Source of the DNA: Paracoccus albus
GTDB taxonomy: Bacteria > Pseudomonadota > Alphaproteobacteria > Rhodobacterales > Rhodobacteraceae
DNA: 64,000 nucleotides
Direction: 5' to 3'
Assembly (NCBI RefSeq): GCF_027913035.1
Contig: NZ_CP115775.1
Coordinates: 1,116,001-1,180,000 of the forward strand
In this document: positions 46,320 through 54,294 of the stretch, piece by piece
How the letters are laid out: every line of letters begins with the position of its first letter
Position numbering within the stretch: the stretch's first letter is position 1
Notes under the pieces: model-generated
What the model was told of the DNA's origin: nothing
The model's database searches: none
Seen by the model: only the letters and a program-made list of their open reading frames with translations
Made by a program: the position numbers and the translations under genes

Positions 46320-47073
46320 GTTTCAGTCGGCCAATTATGAGGCTGCGCATTTCGACAAAAGCTGCGAAAACTGCCCGATCCGCTATCGCGCAGTTTGCGC
46401 GCATTGTGATGCCGAAGATCTGGAAAAGCTTGAAAAAACGAAATATTACCGTGACTTCAGGGCGGGTCAGGTAATCGTCTGGTCGGGCGACGATATGGAT
46501 TTTGTGGCCTCGATTATTGAAGGTGTGGCGACACTGACCCAGACGCTGGAAGATGGGCGCACCCAGATGGTGGGCCTGCTGATGCCCAGTGATTTCCTGG
46601 GCCGGCCCGGTCGCAGAATTGCTACTTTTACGGTGACAGCAATCAGCGACCTGCAGCTTTGCTGCTTCCGCAGGCAGCCTTTTGAGCAGATGATGCGTGA
46701 CAATCCACGTATTCCGTCGCGTCTGCTGGAAATGACTCTGGATGAACTGGATGCCGCACGCGAATGGCTGCTGGTGCTGGGCCGGAAATCCGCTCGCGAA
46801 AAGATCGCGTCCTTTCTTGCGATACTGGCGCGGCGAAAGGCTGCACTGGCAAATCAGCAGGCGCGTGGCCGCATTCAACTCAGCCTGCCGCTGACCAGAG
46901 AGGCGATTGCTGACTACCTTGGTCTGACCATCGAAACCGTCAGCCGTCAGCTTACCGCGCTCAAGCGAGACGGCCTGATTGAAATCGAGGGAAAGCGCGG
47001 GGTGGTCCTCACGGATTTTGCCAGTCTCGTGCTCGAAAGTGGCACTGACAGCGATGGCGGCCTGATCGCCTAG
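46309..47073 (+). CDS. fnrL: Crp/Fnr family oxygen regulator FnrL
   Basis: 254-residue [4Fe-4S] transcription factor that activates anaerobic and tetrapyrrole genes when oxygen is low. N-terminal Cys at about 19, 22, 30 and 33 (KSCENCPIRYRAVCAHC) and a central Cys pair near 119 provide the cluster ligands. A cyclic-nucleotide-binding-like fold follows (GQVIVWSGDDMDFV), then a dimer helix (LDELDAAREWLLVLGRKSAR) and the helix-turn-helix LTREAIADYLGLTIETVSRQ, with the E-SR pattern contacting TTGAT. The start ATG lies within an FNR box, suggesting autoregulation. A TTG three bases upstream is in frame but less likely. Confidence 0.94.
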   Translation: MQIKFQSANYEAAHFDKSCENCPIRYRAVCAHCDAEDLEKLEKTKYYRDFRAGQVIVWSGDDMDFVASIIEGVATLTQTLEDGRTQMVGLLMPSDFLGRPGRRIATFTVTAISDLQLCCFRRQPFEQMMRDNPRIPSRLLEMTLDELDAAREWLLVLGRKSAREKIASFLAILARRKAALANQQARGRIQLSLPLTREAIADYLGLTIETVSRQLTALKRDGLIEIEGKRGVVLTDFASLVLESGTDSDGGLIA

Positions 47074-47756
47074 CGCTGATCCCAGCGGGCAATGTTGTTC
47101 CGGATCGCCTCTATCCGCTTTGGTGTCGCCGGATGCGACAACAACCATGCGGGTGCCGAAACGCTCCGCCGTCCCGTCAGTGCGTTCAGTTTCTCGAACA
47201 GGGAGATCTGCGCTTCAGGACCGATACCGGATTTGATTAGCAAGGCGGTGGCGAACCGGTCGGCCTCGAACTCATCTGATTGCGACAGGCGTGCCGCCAG
47301 CGTCATTACCAGCAAGTTTATCAGCCAGGGCCCGACAAAAGGCAGGAACCTGCCAATGGTCATCAGCAGGACGCTGCGCAATACATTCTGCCCGGCAAAA
47401 TCGATCAGCCTGCGTTTCGAGTGGCCATGTGCGACATGGCCAAGCTCATGCGCGACGACGCCAGCGATTTCTTCGGGGGAGACATCGCCCTTTTCCATGC
47501 GGTCCATGAAGCCGCGTGTGATGAAAATCCGGCCATCAGGCGCGGCAAGGCCGTTGACCATCGCAACCTCATAGACCTGTGCCTTGATCCGCGGCAATTC
47601 CATGGCCCGGCCAAGCCGATCCAGCAGAGGGTTCAGCCTGTCGTCATCCAACGGCGTCGAATTCTCTGCCATCTCACGTTTCAGGCGCCACACCGAAAAG
47701 AACCACATCCCCAGCGAATAGGCGACGATCAGCAGGATGGGCAGAAACTTCAGCAT
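47070..47756 (-). CDS. M48 family metalloprotease
   Basis: 228-residue zinc protease. An N-terminal membrane helix (about 3-22, FLPILLIVAYSLGMWFFSV) is followed by the catalytic domain with VVAHELGHVAHGHSKRR (HExxH) and the downstream Glu ligand in SDEFEADRFA. Shorter than HtpX and lacking its extra helices; closest in type to Oma1/BepA-related inner-membrane or periplasmic proteases. It converges with fnrL with a four-base overlap. An inverted repeat lies upstream of its start. Confidence 0.9.
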   Translation of the reverse strand: MLKFLPILLIVAYSLGMWFFSVWRLKREMAENSTPLDDDRLNPLLDRLGRAMELPRIKAQVYEVAMVNGLAAPDGRIFITRGFMDRMEKGDVSPEEIAGVVAHELGHVAHGHSKRRLIDFAGQNVLRSVLLMTIGRFLPFVGPWLINLLVMTLAARLSQSDEFEADRFATALLIKSGIGPEAQISLFEKLNALTGRRSVSAPAWLLSHPATPKRIEAIRNNIARWDQR

Positions 47757-47812
47757 AGGTTAAATCTGGCGTGGCACCTGCTGACGATCAAGTGCGCGTT
47801 GAGACGTAAAGA

Positions 47813-47859
47813 AGGTATTTATGCACCGAAGAATGCAACTCTTCGGTGTTCAAATACCT
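47813..47859. repeat. Long inverted repeat upstream of the M48 protease gene
   Basis: Two nested perfect arms: AGGTATTT/AAATACCT (8 bp) and CACCGAAGA/TCTTCGGTG (9 bp), separated by 3-base internal loops, with a 7-base apical loop. Each arm reads AGGTATTT-n3-CACCGAAGA, similar to the tail of the repeat at 9303-9348. Confidence 0.75.
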
Positions 47860-47865
47860 ATGCGA

Positions 47866-47880
47866 GCTCTCGATGAGAGC
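47866..47880 (-). terminator. Short hairpin after the VWA protein gene
   Basis: Stem GCTCTC/GAGAGC with a 3-base loop, five bases beyond the VWA-gene stop on the minus strand. It may work with the adjacent inverted repeat to end the MORN-VWA operon; no T-run. Confidence 0.4.
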
Positions 47881-47884
47881 AGGT

Positions 47885-49066
47885 TCAGCCGAGGATGCGC
47901 ATTGCTTGGGTCAGCCCCTCCAGCGTCAGGGGCATCATGCGTTTTTCAAAAACCTCTTCGATCATGCCGATGGACTGGGTATAGCGCCATTGCCGTTGCG
48001 GAACCGGGTTCAGCCAGACATGATCGGGCCATGTCTCAGCCGCGCGTTGCAGCCAAAGCGCTCCCGGCTCTTCATTCCAATGTTCGTTGGCACCACCGGG
48101 CACGGCGATTTCATAAGGCGACATCGAGGCGTCGCCGACGAAGATGCATTTATAGTCTCGGCCATAGCGGTGCAGGATGTCCCATGTCGGCGTCGTTTCG
48201 GTCCAGCGGCGGCGAGAATCCTTCCAGACGGCTTCGTACAGGCAGTTATGGAAGAAAAAATGTTCCATATGCTTGAACTCGGCGCGCGCGGCGCTGAACA
48301 ACTCGTCCACGACGCGGATATGATCGTCCATCGAGCCGCCGACATCCAGAAACAGCAGCACCTTTACCGCATTGCGTCGCTCGGGCCGGGTTTTGACGTC
48401 GATATAGCCGTGATCGGCGGTGGCGCGGATCGTGGCTGGCAGGTCAAGCTCTTCCGCGGCGCCGTGCCGCGCCCATTGCCGCAGCCGTTTCAGCGCCACC
48501 TTGATATTGCGAGTGCCGAGTTCCACGCTGTCATCGAAATCCCTGAATTCGCGCTTGTCCCAGACTTTGGCGGCCCTTCTGTGGCGCGATTCATGCTGGC
48601 CGATGCGGACGCCTTCGGGGTTGTAGCCATAAGCGCCGAAGGCCGAGGTTCCGGCCGTTCCGATCCACTTGTTTCCGCCCTGATGGCGCCCCTGTTGCTC
48701 GGCCAAACGCTCGCGCAGCTTTTCCATGAGCGCCTCGAAGCTGCCCGATCCTTCGATCTCGGCCTTTTCGGCATCGGTCAGCAGCTTCTCGGCCATTTTC
48801 TCAAGCCATTCGCGCGGAATATCGACCTGCTCCAGCAGGGCTTCCACGGGAATTTGTTCAACGCCCGAGAACGCCTCGGCAAAGGCGCGGTCGAAACGGT
48901 CGATGTGGCGTTCGTCCTTGACCAGCGAAATCCGTGCGAAGTGATAGAAATCGTCGGGGTTACTGCCCGTAACGCCCTGCGACAGCCCGCCGAGAAGATC
49001 AAGATATTCCCGCAGGCTGACCGGCACCCCATGGCGGCGCAGGCTGTCGAGGAAGGGGCGAAACAT
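47885..49066 (-). CDS. VWA domain-containing protein (CoxE-like)
   Basis: 393-residue soluble protein. The N-terminal half (MFRPFLDSLRRHGVPVSLRE) is the CoxE-family helical region, and the C-terminal von Willebrand A-like domain begins VKVLLFLDVGGSMDDHIRVV, with the MIDAS-type DxGxS read as DVGGS. CoxE-type proteins act with MoxR ATPases in metalloenzyme maturation; no MoxR gene is adjacent in the window. ATG 49066 overlaps the stop of the small membrane-protein gene by one base, so translation is probably coupled. Confidence 0.87.
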   Translation of the reverse strand: MFRPFLDSLRRHGVPVSLREYLDLLGGLSQGVTGSNPDDFYHFARISLVKDERHIDRFDRAFAEAFSGVEQIPVEALLEQVDIPREWLEKMAEKLLTDAEKAEIEGSGSFEALMEKLRERLAEQQGRHQGGNKWIGTAGTSAFGAYGYNPEGVRIGQHESRHRRAAKVWDKREFRDFDDSVELGTRNIKVALKRLRQWARHGAAEELDLPATIRATADHGYIDVKTRPERRNAVKVLLFLDVGGSMDDHIRVVDELFSAARAEFKHMEHFFFHNCLYEAVWKDSRRRWTETTPTWDILHRYGRDYKCIFVGDASMSPYEIAVPGGANEHWNEEPGALWLQRAAETWPDHVWLNPVPQRQWRYTQSIGMIEEVFEKRMMPLTLEGLTQAMRILG

Positions 49067-49230
49067 CAGGTCATTCGGTCGATGATGAGTGTCGCGAACA
49101 ATCCCAGCAGGACGAAGGCAAACATATGTGCAAGCGCCCATTGTGCCTTGTCCTTGCTGTTGCCCCCAACACGGCCGGCGCGCATCCAGCCGAGTGCGAA
49201 ACCGATGATGGCGCAGGCGATCACGATCAT
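49066..49230 (-). CDS. Small two-helix membrane protein (54 aa)
   Basis: Reading MIVIACAIIGFALGWMRAGR, then VGGNSKDKAQWALAHMFAFV and LLGLFATLIIDRMT, it has two hydrophobic helices around a positively charged GGN turn. Its ATG overlaps the MORN-gene stop by four bases, and its stop overlaps the VWA-gene ATG by one base, which strongly supports translation. I recall similar unnamed small proteins before CoxE-like genes in Rhodobacterales, sometimes misnamed acyltransferases. Function unknown; a membrane anchor or partner for its neighbours is possible. Confidence 0.8.
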   Translation of the reverse strand: MIVIACAIIGFALGWMRAGRVGGNSKDKAQWALAHMFAFVLLGLFATLIIDRMT

Positions 49231-50861
49231 TGGTTTGACCCTTCGGTTACATCGACAGGTATGGCCGCAGGAATATCGGCGGTCACGGGTTCAGTGGCTT
49301 CTTGCGCTGCGTTTCCGTTGCTTTCTGCCGCCGTCGCACTGCCTGCATCTGATTCCGAGGGCAGGTCGGGTGTCGGATTTTCCTGATCGGGCATGGGGGC
49401 GCCTTCTGACGCGCCATTCGCCGCGTTCCGCGTATCGGGGGCGGGGCCTTCGGTTGCGACGGGGCCGGGACGGCTGAGCCTGTTCTGGTCCCATTCGCCC
49501 GAGGCGACCTGCCCGGTCGCATAGCGCATCACGCCCTGACCCTGCCGTTTGCCTGCCGCGAAATGGCCGGTATAGGTGTCGCCGGTTGCATAGGTTGCGA
49601 TGCCTTCACCGTCGATTTCACCATCCTGCCAGCCGCCTTCATAGATGAAACCGTCGGGCGTGGTCAGCTTGCCTTGCCCTTCGCGCAGACCTTCGGCGAA
49701 CTCACCAGTGTAAACGGTGCCGTCGGGATAAGTGGCCTGCCCGCGTCCATCGCGTTCGCCGTCCTTCCACTCGCCATTGTAGACGTAGCCGTCGGGATAT
49801 GTCATCCGACCCTGACCGTCGATCCGGGCTTCACGGAAAGAGCCTTCGTAGATCATCCCGTTGGCATAGGCGGCGCGTCCCTGACCGTGGATCACGCCTG
49901 CCGCCCAATCGCCTTCATAGGTCGCCCCGTCGGGATAGGTGATGCGCCCGCGCCCGTCGGGCTGGTCGGCGGCCATCTGCCCTTCATAAACCGAGCCATC
50001 GGGATAGGTGATCTTGCCCTCACCCTGCATCTGCCCCGCGACCCACTGGCCGGTATAGACATATCCGTCAGTGCCGGTGAAGGTGCCGGTCCCGTCACGG
50101 CGATCATCGCGAAACTGGCCCTGATACGTGTCACCATTGGCATAGGTGGCAAGACCCTGTCCCTCGCGTTTGCCATCGCGCATCTCTCCCTCGTAGCGGT
50201 CGCCCGATTGCTGGGTCAGATCACCACGGCCAGACATCTGCCCGGCCTCCCATGTGCCGTCATAGACCAGACCGTCCGGCATGGTCAGCTTGCCGCGACC
50301 GGCGCGCTGTCCTGCCAGCATCTGGCCTTCATAGACCGCGCCATCGGGATAGGTGATCCGGCCAATGCCTTCCTTGACGCCGCTGACCCAGTCCCCGTCA
50401 TAGCGATAGCCGTTCGGCTGGCTCAGCACGCCCTTGCCGTGATGCATGGCATTCTGGAAACCGCCCTCATAGCTGGCGCCGTTGGCGTAGTTCGCCACGC
50501 CTTCGCCGGTGATCTGCCCATCGACCCAGTCGCCTTCATAGGTGCCGCCATCGGCATAGGTGATCTTGCCCTGGCCGTTGGGCTTGCCCTTGGCGAAGGT
50601 GCCTTCATAGACGGAACCGTTCGGGAAGCGCGCGCGGCCCTGACCCAGGATTTCGCCCTCGACCCAATCGCCTTCATATTCATAGCCGGACGGCAGCGTG
50701 TAAGTCCCGCGCCCATGCTGCAGCCCGTTTCGGAATGTGCCCGTATAGACCCCGCCATCGTCATATGGCTTGGTAACCACATTGCCTGTCTGCTGCGTGC
50801 TGTCCTGTGCCATGGCTGGCGTTGCCGCCGCCAGGATTACTGCCGCAAGAGCTGCCTTCAT
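49227..50861 (-). CDS. MORN-repeat protein, exported
   Basis: 544 residues: signal peptide 1-19 (ending AMAQD), then 18 full MORN units of 23 residues (consensus YEGDW..G...G.G...Y.DG..) from about residue 39 to 453, with a nineteenth degenerate unit. A Pro/Ala/Glu-rich disordered tail of about 85 residues follows. MORN arrays form long beta-hairpin ribbons binding membranes or proteins. Bacterial exported versions are poorly characterised. First gene of the MORN-small protein-VWA operon, divergent from nadE. Confidence 0.93.
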   Translation of the reverse strand: MKAALAAVILAAATPAMAQDSTQQTGNVVTKPYDDGGVYTGTFRNGLQHGRGTYTLPSGYEYEGDWVEGEILGQGRARFPNGSVYEGTFAKGKPNGQGKITYADGGTYEGDWVDGQITGEGVANYANGASYEGGFQNAMHHGKGVLSQPNGYRYDGDWVSGVKEGIGRITYPDGAVYEGQMLAGQRAGRGKLTMPDGLVYDGTWEAGQMSGRGDLTQQSGDRYEGEMRDGKREGQGLATYANGDTYQGQFRDDRRDGTGTFTGTDGYVYTGQWVAGQMQGEGKITYPDGSVYEGQMAADQPDGRGRITYPDGATYEGDWAAGVIHGQGRAAYANGMIYEGSFREARIDGQGRMTYPDGYVYNGEWKDGERDGRGQATYPDGTVYTGEFAEGLREGQGKLTTPDGFIYEGGWQDGEIDGEGIATYATGDTYTGHFAAGKRQGQGVMRYATGQVASGEWDQNRLSRPGPVATEGPAPDTRNAANGASEGAPMPDQENPTPDLPSESDAGSATAAESNGNAAQEATEPVTADIPAAIPVDVTEGSNQ

Positions 50862-50979
50862 GCCCGACTCCGTTCTTTGCCCCCTCGTTTAGCCCAACCG
50901 GAACCGCAGCGCAAAGCCTGCCGTTCACTCTCGCCGCTGGCTGCGCTATGGCTGGCGCAGCACAGTCGAGGAACCGCAT

Positions 50980-52650
50980 ATGACCGACAGCATCCGCATC
51001 ACGCTTGCACAGTTGAATCCCACGCTAGGCGATCTGGAAGGAAACGCGGCCAAGGCCCGGTCCGCCTGGGAAAAAGGCAAAGAAGCCGGTGCCGCCATCG
51101 TCTATCTGCCCGAGATGTTCATCACCGGCTACCAGACGCAGGATCTGGTGCTGAAAAAAGGCTTCGTCGAACACGCCGTCTGGCAGGTAGAGGCACTTGC
51201 CCGCGAATGTGCAGATGGTCCGGCACTTGCCATCGGCACGCCTTGGGCGTCCAAGGACAAGCTGTATAATGCGTATTTCATCTGTGAGGGCGGCGAGATC
51301 ATCGCGCGTGTGCTGAAGCACGAATTGCCGCATAAAGAACTGTTCGATGAAATGCGCCTGTTCGATGAGGGGCCGATTTCGGGGCCTTACAGCATCGCGG
51401 GCGTGCGGATCGGCTCACCTATCTGCGAAGACGCATGGTGGCCGGACGTGGCCGAGGCGCAGGAAGAATCGGGGGCAGAGATCCTCGTCAGTCCGAATGG
51501 CAGTCCATATTACCGCAACAAACTGGATGTCCGCATGGGCCATATGGTTGCCCGCGTGGTCGAGAACCGGCTGCCCTTCGTCTATCTGAACTCTGTCGGC
51601 GGGCAGGATGATCAGATTTATGACGGCGCCAGCTTTGTGCTGAACCCCGGTGCCGATGGCGGCGCGGAAAAGGTGGTGCAGTTTGCGCCCTTCGACGAAG
51701 TCATCGACCAGGTGGATTTTGTGCGCACCGATCAGGGGTGGCGCGCCAAGCCAGGCCAGATGATCGAGCAGCCCGATGAGTGGGAGCAGGATTACCGAGC
51801 GATGATGACCGGCCTGCGCGATTATCTGCGCAAGAACGGCTTTCGCAAGGTACTGCTGGGTCTGTCCGGGGGCATCGATTCGGCACTGGTTGCCACGATA
51901 GCCGCCGACGCGGTCGGTCCGGAAAATGTACGCTGCGTCATGCTGCCGTCCGAATATACCTCGCAGGCCAGCCTTGACGATGCGGCGGATTGCGCGACTC
52001 GTCTGGGCGTGCGGCTGGATACGGTAAAGATCGACGGTGCGCGGGATGCGGTATCAGATGCGCTTGCCCATCTGATGGAAGGCACAAAGCCCGACGTGAC
52101 AGAGGAAAACATCCAGTCCCGCCTGCGTGGCCTGATGTTGATGGCGCTGTCGAACAAACATGGTGAGATGCTGCTGACCACGGGCAACAAGTCGGAAGTC
52201 GCGGTTGGCTATGCGACCATCTATGGCGACATGGCTGGCGGCTACAACCCGATCAAGGATCTGTACAAGACCCGCGTGTTCGAAACCTGCCGCTGGCGCA
52301 ATGCCAATCACCGCGGCTGGATGATGGGAAAGACCGGGGAGGTTATTCCGCCGCAGATCATCACAAAACCACCGAGCGCCGAACTGCGCCCGGATCAGAA
52401 AGACAGCGATTCCCTGCCTCCCTACGACGTGTTGGACGAAATTCTGTACGGGCTGGTGGAAGAAGACCTGTCACTGAAGGACCTGGTGCAGCGCGGCTTT
52501 GACGCGGCGACGGTCAAACGGGTAGAATGGCTGCTTCTGAACAGCGAATGGAAGCGCTATCAGGCCGCACCCGGCCCGAAGGTTTCGCCCAAGGCATTCT
52601 GGCTGGACCGCCGCTATCCGCTGGTGAACCGCTGGCGGGACGAGTTGTAA
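50980..52650 (+). CDS. nadE: NAD(+) synthase, glutamine-dependent
   Basis: Last step of NAD synthesis, amidating deamido-NAD with glutamine-derived ammonia; 556 residues. An N-terminal nitrilase-type glutaminase domain has the Glu in VYLPEMFITGY, the Lys in LKHELPH and the nucleophile Cys in SPICEDAWW. The C-terminal synthetase domain has the ATP loop GLSGGIDSALVATIA and TTGNKSEVAVGYATIYGDM. ATG 50980 follows GAGGAACC. The 556-residue layout is the common proteobacterial form. Confidence 0.97.
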   Translation: MTDSIRITLAQLNPTLGDLEGNAAKARSAWEKGKEAGAAIVYLPEMFITGYQTQDLVLKKGFVEHAVWQVEALARECADGPALAIGTPWASKDKLYNAYFICEGGEIIARVLKHELPHKELFDEMRLFDEGPISGPYSIAGVRIGSPICEDAWWPDVAEAQEESGAEILVSPNGSPYYRNKLDVRMGHMVARVVENRLPFVYLNSVGGQDDQIYDGASFVLNPGADGGAEKVVQFAPFDEVIDQVDFVRTDQGWRAKPGQMIEQPDEWEQDYRAMMTGLRDYLRKNGFRKVLLGLSGGIDSALVATIAADAVGPENVRCVMLPSEYTSQASLDDAADCATRLGVRLDTVKIDGARDAVSDALAHLMEGTKPDVTEENIQSRLRGLMLMALSNKHGEMLLTTGNKSEVAVGYATIYGDMAGGYNPIKDLYKTRVFETCRWRNANHRGWMMGKTGEVIPPQIITKPPSAELRPDQKDSDSLPPYDVLDEILYGLVEEDLSLKDLVQRGFDAATVKRVEWLLLNSEWKRYQAAPGPKVSPKAFWLDRRYPLVNRWRDEL

Positions 52651-52697
52651 CGTCGCTGCCCGCTTGGTCCGCAGGCTGCGCCCATAATGCACGGAAT

Positions 52698-52730
52698 TTC
52701 ACCGCGTCCTCTGGTGTTTGGCGCGGTGAA
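52698..52730. terminator. Inverted repeat after nadE
   Basis: Perfect 9-bp stem TTCACCGCG/CGCGGTGAA with a 15-base loop, about 50 bases after the nadE stop. TGACTTAATC follows, not a clean T-run. Confidence 0.5.
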
Positions 52731-52819
52731 TGACTTAATCAGCAACTCAACAGCCCCGCAGTTGCGCTGAACCTTCCGGGTCAGCCATGCGTTACCGGCA
52801 GAAGAGAAGAGGTATCACG

Positions 52820-53401
52820 ATGGCAAATCATGCGATCTTTGACCGTCCGATGGACGCCCCGCCCCCCAAGGGGTTCGAGCAGGCGATTTTCGGAATGGGC
52901 TGTTACTGGGGTGTTGAGCGTCTTTTCTGGGAACAGGAAGGCGTCTGGATGACTCAGGTCGGTTTCGCTGGCGGCAGCGTTCCGAACCCGACTTACCGTC
53001 AGGTCTGCGAAGGCGGCACCGGCCATGCCGAGGTCGTCCATATCGTCTATGACCCCGAGCGGATCAGCTATGACCATCTGCTGAAACTGTTCTGGGAAAA
53101 TCATGACCCGACGCAGGGCAATCGTCAGGGGAATGATGTGGGCGATCAATACCGCTCTATGATCATGTATTATTCCGATGCGCAGAAGACGATGGCAGAG
53201 GCCGCGAAGGTCGATTACGACAACCGTCTGGCCGTGGCAGGCAAGGGCAAGATCACCACGGAAATCCTGCCCGTCAGTGAATTCTTCCCCGCGCAGGAAG
53301 AGGAGCATCAGCAATACCTGCACAAGGTTCCCGACGGCTATTGCAATATGCGCGGCACCGGGGTCGAGGCGTCGATGCCGGAAGGGCATGAGCTTCCCTG
53401 A
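52820..53401 (+). CDS. msrA: Peptide methionine (S)-S-oxide reductase
   Basis: Repairs methionine-S-sulfoxide in proteins and free Met; 193 residues. The catalytic Cys is residue 28 in FGMGCYWGVE, followed by VGFAGGSVPNPTYRQVCEGG, GHAEVVHIVYDP and FFPAQEEEHQQYL. ATG 52820 has AGAGG upstream; the extension in the same frame is not conserved. Its stop shares a base with the prmA ATG (TGATG), giving a coupled pair. Confidence 0.96.
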   Translation: MANHAIFDRPMDAPPPKGFEQAIFGMGCYWGVERLFWEQEGVWMTQVGFAGGSVPNPTYRQVCEGGTGHAEVVHIVYDPERISYDHLLKLFWENHDPTQGNRQGNDVGDQYRSMIMYYSDAQKTMAEAAKVDYDNRLAVAGKGKITTEILPVSEFFPAQEEEHQQYLHKVPDGYCNMRGTGVEASMPEGHELP

Positions 53402-54270
53402 TGCCGACATGGACCGCACTGAGCCAGGTTTCCGGACGCGATGCCGCTGACACGCTGGCCGAACTTTGTGAAGATCTGACGCCCGAACCTGTCGGCTCCG
53501 GCGTGTTCGAGATTGAAGATGGCTCGGACCGTTGGGAGGTCGGGATCTATTTTACCGAGTCCCCGGACGAGATCGGCCTGGCCCTGCTGGCTGCGGCGCA
53601 AGGGGCCAACCCCTTCGTGATCAGCGAACTGCCCGAGGTCGATTGGGTCGCCCATGTGCGCCGTGAACTGACGCCGGTCGAGGCAGGTCGGTTCTTCGTC
53701 TATGGCAGTCACGATGAAGACAAGGTGCCAGCCGATGCGGAACCGTTGCTGATCGAAGCAGCGATGGCCTTCGGCACGGGGCATCACGGGACGACCAAAG
53801 GGTGTCTTGAGGCGCTCGACCGATTGCTGAGCTCTGGTTGGAAGCCCGGACGGGTCGCCGATATCGGCTGCGGCACGGCCGTCTTGGCCATGGCTGCTGC
53901 CCGCGTTCTGCCCGGAACCGTGCTTGCGTCGGATATTGATCCGGTTGCGGTTGACGTTGCAGCTGCGAATGTTCTGGCAAACGGGCTAGACGGGCGTGTG
54001 GTCTGTATCGAGGCCGTGGGTTTCGATCATCCGATGCTTGATGATGCCGCCCCCTTTGATCTGGTTTTCGCCAATATCCTGAAACAGCCGCTGATCGACC
54101 TTGCGCCGGATATGGCACGCCACGTCGCGCAACAGGGCCGCGCAATTCTGTCGGGCTTGCTTGTGACACAGGCAGCCGACGTCATTGCTGCCTACGATGC
54201 CGCAGGCTTCGATCTGGAAAGTCAGGAAGAGATCGGAGAGTGGGCGACGCTGGTCGTGACGCGCCGATAA
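53401..54270 (+). CDS. prmA: Ribosomal protein L11 methyltransferase
   Basis: SAM-dependent methyltransferase trimethylating L11; 289 residues. An N-terminal substrate-recognition region (about 1-90) precedes the Rossmann domain: AMAFGTGHHGTTKGCLEAL, the motif I VADIGCGTAVLAMAA, an acidic SDIDPVAVDVA, and the NPPF-like motif reading FANILKQPL. In this family NIL replaces NPP. It overlaps msrA by one base. Confidence 0.93.
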   Translation: MPTWTALSQVSGRDAADTLAELCEDLTPEPVGSGVFEIEDGSDRWEVGIYFTESPDEIGLALLAAAQGANPFVISELPEVDWVAHVRRELTPVEAGRFFVYGSHDEDKVPADAEPLLIEAAMAFGTGHHGTTKGCLEALDRLLSSGWKPGRVADIGCGTAVLAMAAARVLPGTVLASDIDPVAVDVAAANVLANGLDGRVVCIEAVGFDHPMLDDAAPFDLVFANILKQPLIDLAPDMARHVAQQGRAILSGLLVTQAADVIAAYDAAGFDLESQEEIGEWATLVVTRR

Positions 54271-54294
54271 GCCGATAAACGGTCGAAACCCGCC

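Noticed and set aside
46303..47148. 281-residue frame antisense to fnrL
   Set aside because: Overlaps a fully recognisable FnrL protein; antisense codon-bias shadow.
49480..50770. Regular 69-base DNA periodicity considered as a CRISPR or satellite repeat
   Set aside because: The period equals 23 codons of the MORN unit, units are diverged at third positions, and there are no identical repeats with unique spacers.
49563..51269. 568-residue frame antisense to the MORN gene
   Set aside because: Mirrors the 69-base periodicity of the MORN repeats; no independent signal.
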